From JBOHER01 sp050701115 (lineage in GTDB: Bacteria; Actinomycetota; Actinomycetes; Mycobacteriales; Pseudonocardiaceae): DNA of 19,481 nucleotides. The stretch is from positions 1 to 19,481 of the forward strand of contig JBOHER010000461.1 in NCBI GenBank assembly GCA_050701115.1, written 5' to 3'. The translations under genes were made by a program, and so were the position numbers. The notes under the pieces are model-generated. The model was not told the origin of the DNA. It did no database searches and saw only the letters and a list, made by a program, of their open reading frames with translations. This document shows, one piece after another, positions 15,493 through 19,481 of the stretch. How positions within the stretch are numbered: the first letter of the stretch is position 1; each line of letters begins with the position of its first letter.

Positions 15493-15984
15493 TCACGCGC
15501 CGCCATCGCGCACGGCGCCCGCACCCGAGACCACAACCCCGGCCTGCGTTCCGGCGCCGCCACAATCGGGTCCGTTTGGGAACTGCATCCTCGGGGTGAC
15601 CTCCAGCGTGCGCTCCAGCACGGTGACCCCGCCCTTGCCGGTGAGCGCGACCGTAACCTCGACCGGTTCCTCCGGCAGGTCGGCCAGATCGGCGAAACCG
15701 TGCTTGCCCTTCGTCGGCCGCAACTCGGCCGAACACACATCGCCGACGCAGCCGGTCTGTGCGGGAGCGGTCGAGGGGAACAGCTCGACCTCGGCCGTCC
15801 GGCACGAGCCGTCCCAGCAGGCTTCCAGCGATGCCGCGCTGACCTTGGCGGCCAGCGGTGGCTCGACGTCGAGACCAATCCCAACCGGGGTTCCGATCTC
15901 AGTACATGCCTGCGCACCCGAACCGGCGCTGGCTCCGCACGCGGACAGGACGAGCAGTAGGGCGATGGTCTGCAGGGCTCGCAT
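15493..15984 (-). CDS. Cys-rich predicted lipoprotein, function unknown
   Basis: The 163-aa product starts MRALQTIALLLVLSAC, a short signal peptide with lipobox LSAC and lipidated Cys16, so it should be anchored on the outer face of the membrane. The mature part contains C27, two CX4C pairs (C56/C61 and C79/C84) and C141, probably forming disulfides. The rest is beta-rich with no domain I recognise. The ATG at 15984 was chosen because it sits directly before the signal peptide; no good ribosome site is visible, and the frame is open to 16077. It lies 40 nt after the ArsR-rhodanese gene and may be co-transcribed with it. Confidence 0.65.
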   Translation of the reverse strand: MRALQTIALLLVLSACGASAGSGAQACTEIGTPVGIGLDVEPPLAAKVSAASLEACWDGSCRTAEVELFPSTAPAQTGCVGDVCSAELRPTKGKHGFADLADLPEEPVEVTVALTGKGGVTVLERTLEVTPRMQFPNGPDCGGAGTQAGVVVSGAGAVRDGGA

Positions 15985-16024
15985 AACAACCAGACGGTAC
16001 GGGGACGGCGTCGGTTGCACGCGT

Positions 16025-16684
16025 TCAGGAGCCGGTGGCCACCGGCAGGTCGGCCAGCCGCCACTCGAGCATCCCATCGGACAGGCGGCTGGCCGTGCGC
16101 CCGTGGGCGGTCAGCAGGCGCACCGCGTCGTGTGCCAGCACGCAGTAGGCGCCCCGGCAGTAGGCGACGATCTCCTGATCCGCTGGTAGCTGAGCGAGCA
16201 GTTCGGGCAACTCGGCGAGTGGAACACATACCGCCCCGGGGATGTGCCCAGCTTCGTACTCCTCGCGGGGCCGCACATCGAGCACGGTGACCCGCCCGGA
16301 CGCCACCCGGTGCAACAACTCGTCCCGGGTGACCTCATGGGTATCCGGCCCCAGGTAGGCGTCACGGGCCGCCCTTGCGTCCGGCAGCCGCCGGTGGGCC
16401 ACCGCCCGGACCAGCGCGTACAACTCGGCGACGTCGGCGCCGGCCAGCCGGTAGTAGGCCTTGGTGCCGTCCTTGCGGGTCGCCACCAGGTTCGCGCGCT
16501 TGAGGGTCTGCAGATGAGCCGACGTCGTGGTCACACCGAGGTCAGCAGCAGAGGCCAGCGCGTCCACCGTGCGCTCGCCCTGCGCCAGCAAGTCCAGCAG
16601 TTCAAGACGCTTGCCGCTGCCCAGTGCCTTGCCCACCCGGGCGAACTGTTCGAAGAGCGTCGCTTTCGCGTCTCGCCGACTCAT
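16025..16684 (-). CDS. ArsR-family transcriptional regulator fused to a rhodanese domain
   Basis: The 219-aa protein has an N-terminal winged-helix ArsR domain (about 8-95; helix-turn-helix near 40-66, ending TTTSAHLQTLKRANLV) and a C-terminal rhodanese domain (about 118-212; LDVRPREEYEAGHIPGA). The rhodanese active loop is CRGAYC (176-181), so catalytic Cys176 is present. The HTH domain has no cysteines, so sulfur sensing, if any, must involve Cys153, Cys176 or Cys181. The ATG at 16684 follows GGAGG by 5 nt; a GTG at 16696 is possible but would include the ribosome site. It is divergent from a persulfide-type enzyme and probably represses both genes through the palindrome between them. Confidence 0.92.
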   Translation of the reverse strand: MSRRDAKATLFEQFARVGKALGSGKRLELLDLLAQGERTVDALASAADLGVTTTSAHLQTLKRANLVATRKDGTKAYYRLAGADVAELYALVRAVAHRRLPDARAARDAYLGPDTHEVTRDELLHRVASGRVTVLDVRPREEYEAGHIPGAVCVPLAELPELLAQLPADQEIVAYCRGAYCVLAHDAVRLLTAHGRTASRLSDGMLEWRLADLPVATGS

Positions 16685-16693
16685 GGCATCCTC

Positions 16694-16713
16694 CACTGTT
16701 CTGTGGAATAGTG
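16694..16713. promoter_or_regulatory. Near-palindromic operator candidate in the divergent promoter region
   Basis: CACTGTTC (16694-16701) and GAATAGTG (16706-16713) are inverted copies matching at 7 of 8 positions, spaced by TGTG. The 20-bp site lies 9 nt upstream of the ArsR-rhodanese start and 33 nt upstream of the metallo-beta-lactamase gene. This is where a dimeric ArsR-type repressor would block both promoters. It also overlaps the GTG-start extension of the regulator gene, arguing for the shorter start. Confidence 0.6.
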
Positions 16714-16746
16714 TACATGCAGTGCCAAGGGATACGGAGGCAACAG

Positions 16747-18114
16747 ATGAGTGCCATCGACCTGGTTCCCCTCGTCGACGAAGGGCTGGGGAACACCTCC
16801 TACCTCGTCGACCTCGGCGACGGCCGCGCGCTGGTGGTCGATGTCAGCCGGGATCTCCGCGGCGTCCATGCGGCGACCACGCGGCGCGGGCTGAAGATCG
16901 CCTTCGCCGCCGAGACGCACCTGCACGCCGACTTCCTCTCCGGCGCGCGTCAACTCTCCCGCTACCAAGGCGCGCGAGTCCTGGCATCGGCGGCAGGTGG
17001 CCGCGAATTCGGGCACACCGGCCTGCGGGAAGGAGACGAGGTCGACCTCGGCGGGCTGCGCCTGCGGGCCATGTCCACACCGGGCCACACCCATGAGCAC
17101 CTCGCCTACCTCCTGCTGGACGGCGAGCAACCGGTCGGTGTGTTCACCGGTGGATCACTGCTGGTCGGCACGGCCGCCCGCACCGACCTGATCTCCGCCG
17201 AGCAGACCGAACCGCTGGCTCGCAGGCAATTCGCCTCGTTGCGGCGGCTCGCCACGCTGCCCGATGAGGTGTCGGTCTGGCCGACGCACGGAGCGGGCTC
17301 GTTCTGTTCCGCCCCGTCCGGTGCCGAGCGCACCAGCACCATCGCCCGCGAGAAGGCGACCAACCCGCTACTGCACAGCGCCGACGAAGACGCTTTCGTC
17401 GCCGCGCTCACCGGCTCCACCGGGAGCTACCCGACATACTTCGGACGTCTTGCCGAGATCAACCGCCGAGGTCCAGGGCTGCTCGACGCGCCGCCCGCGC
17501 TGGCCCCGCTGGACGTCTCCGCGGTCCGTTCGACGCTCGCCGACGGTGCGCTCGCCCTGGATGTGCGGCCGGCCGCCGAGTTCGCCGCCGCGCACATCCC
17601 CGGAGCGCTGTCGATCCCGCTGCGCCCGGTTTTCGCCTCCTGGCTCGGCTGGCTCGTCCCACCGGGACAGCCCGTGATCATCGTGCGCGGCAGTGACAAG
17701 GATCCGGCCGAGATCGCCTGGCAGGCAGCCAAAATCGGTTACGACACGGCGCTGGTGGGTGAGCTGACCGGTGGCCTCGACGCGTGGCGCGCCGCCGAGT
17801 ACCAGACAACCGGCACGACGCTGGTAAGCGCGGACCGCGTCAACACCAGCAGGGTGCTCGACGTCCGCCAGTACGGGGAGTTCGCGGCGGGGCACCTGCC
17901 CGCTGCGCTGCACATCGAACTCGGCGACCTCCCGCACCACGCGGCAGAGCTACCCACCGAGCCGATGGTGGTGATGTGCGGACACGGCGAGCGCGCGATG
18001 ACTGCGGCAAGCCTGCTGGAGCGCGCGGGCCACCGCGACCTCGCGGTGCTCACCGGCGGCGGCGCGCAGGAGTGGGCGCAGGCAACCGGGCGCGAGCTGG
18101 TGACCGGGTCGTGA
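16747..18114 (+). CDS. Metallo-beta-lactamase / pseudo-rhodanese / rhodanese fusion (persulfide dioxygenase-sulfurtransferase type)
   Basis: The 455-aa protein has three domains: an N-terminal metallo-beta-lactamase fold (1-240), a first rhodanese fold (about 255-350) and a second one (about 365-450). This order matches CstB, which turns persulfide into thiosulfate. The metal-site motif ETHLHADF gives H58, H60 and D62; PGHTHEH gives H114; PTHGAG holds H181. The usual Asp of the GD motif is replaced in FTGGSLLVG (134-141). The first rhodanese lacks its catalytic Cys (VRGSDKD instead of a C-loop), while the second keeps Cys411 in CGHGER. GGAGG lies 6 nt before the ATG at 16747. It is divergent from the ArsR-rhodanese regulator and coupled to the MFS gene. 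Confidence 0.9.
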   Translation: MSAIDLVPLVDEGLGNTSYLVDLGDGRALVVDVSRDLRGVHAATTRRGLKIAFAAETHLHADFLSGARQLSRYQGARVLASAAGGREFGHTGLREGDEVDLGGLRLRAMSTPGHTHEHLAYLLLDGEQPVGVFTGGSLLVGTAARTDLISAEQTEPLARRQFASLRRLATLPDEVSVWPTHGAGSFCSAPSGAERTSTIAREKATNPLLHSADEDAFVAALTGSTGSYPTYFGRLAEINRRGPGLLDAPPALAPLDVSAVRSTLADGALALDVRPAAEFAAAHIPGALSIPLRPVFASWLGWLVPPGQPVIIVRGSDKDPAEIAWQAAKIGYDTALVGELTGGLDAWRAAEYQTTGTTLVSADRVNTSRVLDVRQYGEFAAGHLPAALHIELGDLPHHAAELPTEPMVVMCGHGERAMTAASLLERAGHRDLAVLTGGGAQEWAQATGRELVTGS

Positions 18115-19367
18115 CCGATGCCGCGCCGGTCCGGCTGGGCCTGCGCGCCAACCTCGCCCAGTTCAGCCTGCTGGTCGCGGTCAACGCCCTGGTCGGCGGG
18201 ATGCTCGGTCAGGAACGCACCGTGCTGCCCCTGCTCGCCGAGAACGAGTTCCAGCTGAGCGCCTACAGCGCGGCGCTGACCTACATCCTCGCCTTCGGGT
18301 TCAGCAAGGCCGCCACCAACTACGTCGCGGGCACCTGGTCGGATCGCTACGGCCGCAAGCCGGTGCTGATTCTCGGCTGGCTGATCGCGATCCCAGTGCC
18401 GCTGCTGCTGATCTGGGCGCCGCACTGGGGCTGGGTGGTGGTGGCCAACGTGCTGCTCGGTGTCAACCAGGGGCTGACCTGGTCCACCACGGTGATCATG
18501 AAGATCGACCTCGCCGGGCCCGAGCGCAGGGGCCTTGCCATGGGGCTCAACGAGGCAGCCGGGTACCTCGCCGTCGCAGCGACCGCGCTGGCCACCGGCT
18601 ATCTCGCCGCCAGCTACGGATTGCGGCCTGCCCCGTTCCTGCTCGGTCTGTGCTTCGCCGCGCTCGGGCTCGGACTGTCCGCCGCGGTGATACGCGAGAC
18701 CCGCGACCATGCCCGGCTGGAGGCCGGCACCCACCCGGTGCGCGAGGACGGCCTACATTCCGAACTCACTGACCGGGAGGTGTTCGCGCACACCAGCCTC
18801 CGCGAGCCCGCGCTGTCCTCGGCCAGCCAGGCGGGCATGGTGAACAACCTCAACGACGGGCTGGCGTGGGGGCTCTTTCCCGTCCTGTTCGCCACCACCG
18901 GTATGCCCCTCGGCCGGATCGGGATCCTGGCCGCGATCTACCCCGCCGTCTGGGGTATCGGACAGCTGATCACCGGCCCGCTGTCCGATCGCTGGGGGCG
19001 CAAGCACCTGATCACCACCGGCATGCTGATCCAGGCCGCGGCGCTCGCGCTGGTCGCCCTCGCCGACACCTTCACCGGGTGGGCGGTAGCCGCCGTGCTG
19101 CTCGGCGCGGGCACCGCGCTGGTGTATCCGACGCTGCTCGCCGCGGTCGGCGATGTCGCCCATCCGGCCTGGCGGGCGCGCGCGGTCGGGGTGTACCGGC
19201 TGTGGCGGGACGGCGGCTTCGCGGTGGGTGCGGTGCTCGCCGGGGCCGTGGCCGATCTGGCAGGCCTGCGAGCCGCCGTGCTGGCTGTCGCCGCGCTCAC
19301 CGCGGCGTCCGGAGTGATCGTCGCCGTGCGCATGTACGAGACGCACCCCCGCTCAGTTACCGTTTGA
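18111..19367 (+). CDS. MFS transporter
   Basis: This 418-aa major-facilitator protein has about twelve membrane segments. The conserved loop motif GTWSDRYGRKP lies between spans 2 and 3, and the matching GPLSDRWGRKH in the second half. The GTG start at 18111 overlaps the stop of the rhodanese fusion gene by four bases (GTGA), so translation is coupled. A longer frame to 17784 lies inside the upstream gene and is not coding. No substrate can be read from sequence. The coupling suggests a sulfur compound such as sulfite or thiosulfate, but that is inference. Its stop is 2 nt from the start of cobL. Confidence 0.9.
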   Translation: MTDAAPVRLGLRANLAQFSLLVAVNALVGGMLGQERTVLPLLAENEFQLSAYSAALTYILAFGFSKAATNYVAGTWSDRYGRKPVLILGWLIAIPVPLLLIWAPHWGWVVVANVLLGVNQGLTWSTTVIMKIDLAGPERRGLAMGLNEAAGYLAVAATALATGYLAASYGLRPAPFLLGLCFAALGLGLSAAVIRETRDHARLEAGTHPVREDGLHSELTDREVFAHTSLREPALSSASQAGMVNNLNDGLAWGLFPVLFATTGMPLGRIGILAAIYPAVWGIGQLITGPLSDRWGRKHLITTGMLIQAAALALVALADTFTGWAVAAVLLGAGTALVYPTLLAAVGDVAHPAWRARAVGVYRLWRDGGFAVGAVLAGAVADLAGLRAAVLAVAALTAASGVIVAVRMYETHPRSVTV

Positions 19368-19369
19368 CG

Positions 19370-19481
19370 GTGCACTCCCCCGACCGAACCCACCCCGGCG
19401 TGATCACCGTGGTCGGAGTCGGCGCGGCCGGCTGGGCGGGGCTGTCCGACGCCGCCCGTGCCGCCATCAGCGATGCGGAGG
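19370..19481 (+). CDS. cobL: Precorrin-6Y C5,15-methyltransferase (CobL/CbiE-CbiT), N-terminal fragment
   Basis: The GTG at 19370 begins MHSPDRTHPG, then ITVVGVGAAGWAGL, the N-terminal nucleotide-contact strand and loop of CbiE-type tetrapyrrole methylases. SDAARAAISDAE follows, up to the window edge. Only 37 codons are seen, so it cannot be told whether CbiE and CbiT are fused. It follows the MFS gene by 2 nt, with no obvious separate ribosome site, which points to read-through. Confidence 0.75.
   Translation, partial: MHSPDRTHPGVITVVGVGAAGWAGLSDAARAAISDAE

Noticed and set aside
15383..16189. 268-codon plus-strand frame across the chelatase leader and lipoprotein gene
   Set aside because: It spans a riboswitch-like leader and a hairpin, and the minus strand encodes a lipoprotein with a lipobox.

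Overview
The window is very GC-rich. It uses many GTG starts, strong GGAGG-type ribosome sites and short or overlapping gene junctions, all of which suggest a high-GC actinomycete. The gene content and order (cbtBA, cobQ, cobD, cobUTS, cobC, cobB, cobO, a one-piece ChlI/ChlD-type chelatase, cobL) recall Pseudonocardiaceae-like genomes, but the genus is an inference. The window is mostly a cobalamin (vitamin B12) biosynthesis locus covering cobalt uptake, cobalt insertion or chelatase function, a,c-diamide formation, adenosylation, amidation, the aminopropanol arm and nucleotide-loop assembly.

Layout. Positions 1-170 hold the last 13 codons of a gene and a hairpin that look like the right end of an IS200/IS605-type element. 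Positions 171-1397 (-) encode an FAD-dependent ferredoxin-reductase-like enzyme, divergent from a small hypothetical gene (1632-1829, +). A cobalamin riboswitch (about 1938-2046) precedes cbtB and cbtA (2089-3088, +). Facing them on the minus strand is a tightly packed unit read as esterase, cobD, cobQ (6540 down to 3117). Divergent from it is cobU-cobT-cobS (6616-9083, +), followed by a stand-alone homocysteine S-methyltransferase-like gene (9259-10212, +). A second minus-strand unit runs chelatase, cobO, cobB, cobC (15227 down to 10240) with overlapping or abutting junctions. Its leader probably carries a second cobalamin riboswitch. The two convergent gene ends, 3089-3116 and 10213-10239, carry the same type of hairpin.

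Positions 15493-19367 are different. A Cys-rich lipoprotein and an ArsR-type regulator fused to a rhodanese domain lie on the minus strand. Divergent from them are a metallo-beta-lactamase/pseudo-rhodanese/rhodanese fusion with CstB-like domain order and an MFS transporter. A 20-bp near-palindrome in the 62-bp divergent gap is the likely operator. I read this as a reactive-sulfur (persulfide) response module inside the cobalamin locus. The MFS gene ends 2 nt before the GTG start of cobL (19370 to the window end), so cobL expression may be tied to the sulfur module.

The cobalamin pathway itself is conventional. The parts that most deserve a second look are the sulfur module with its unusual regulator and altered active sites, the coupling to cobL, the two riboswitches, and the shared terminator-like hairpin. 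No tRNA, rRNA or CRISPR array was seen. No gap between genes exceeds 300 bases.
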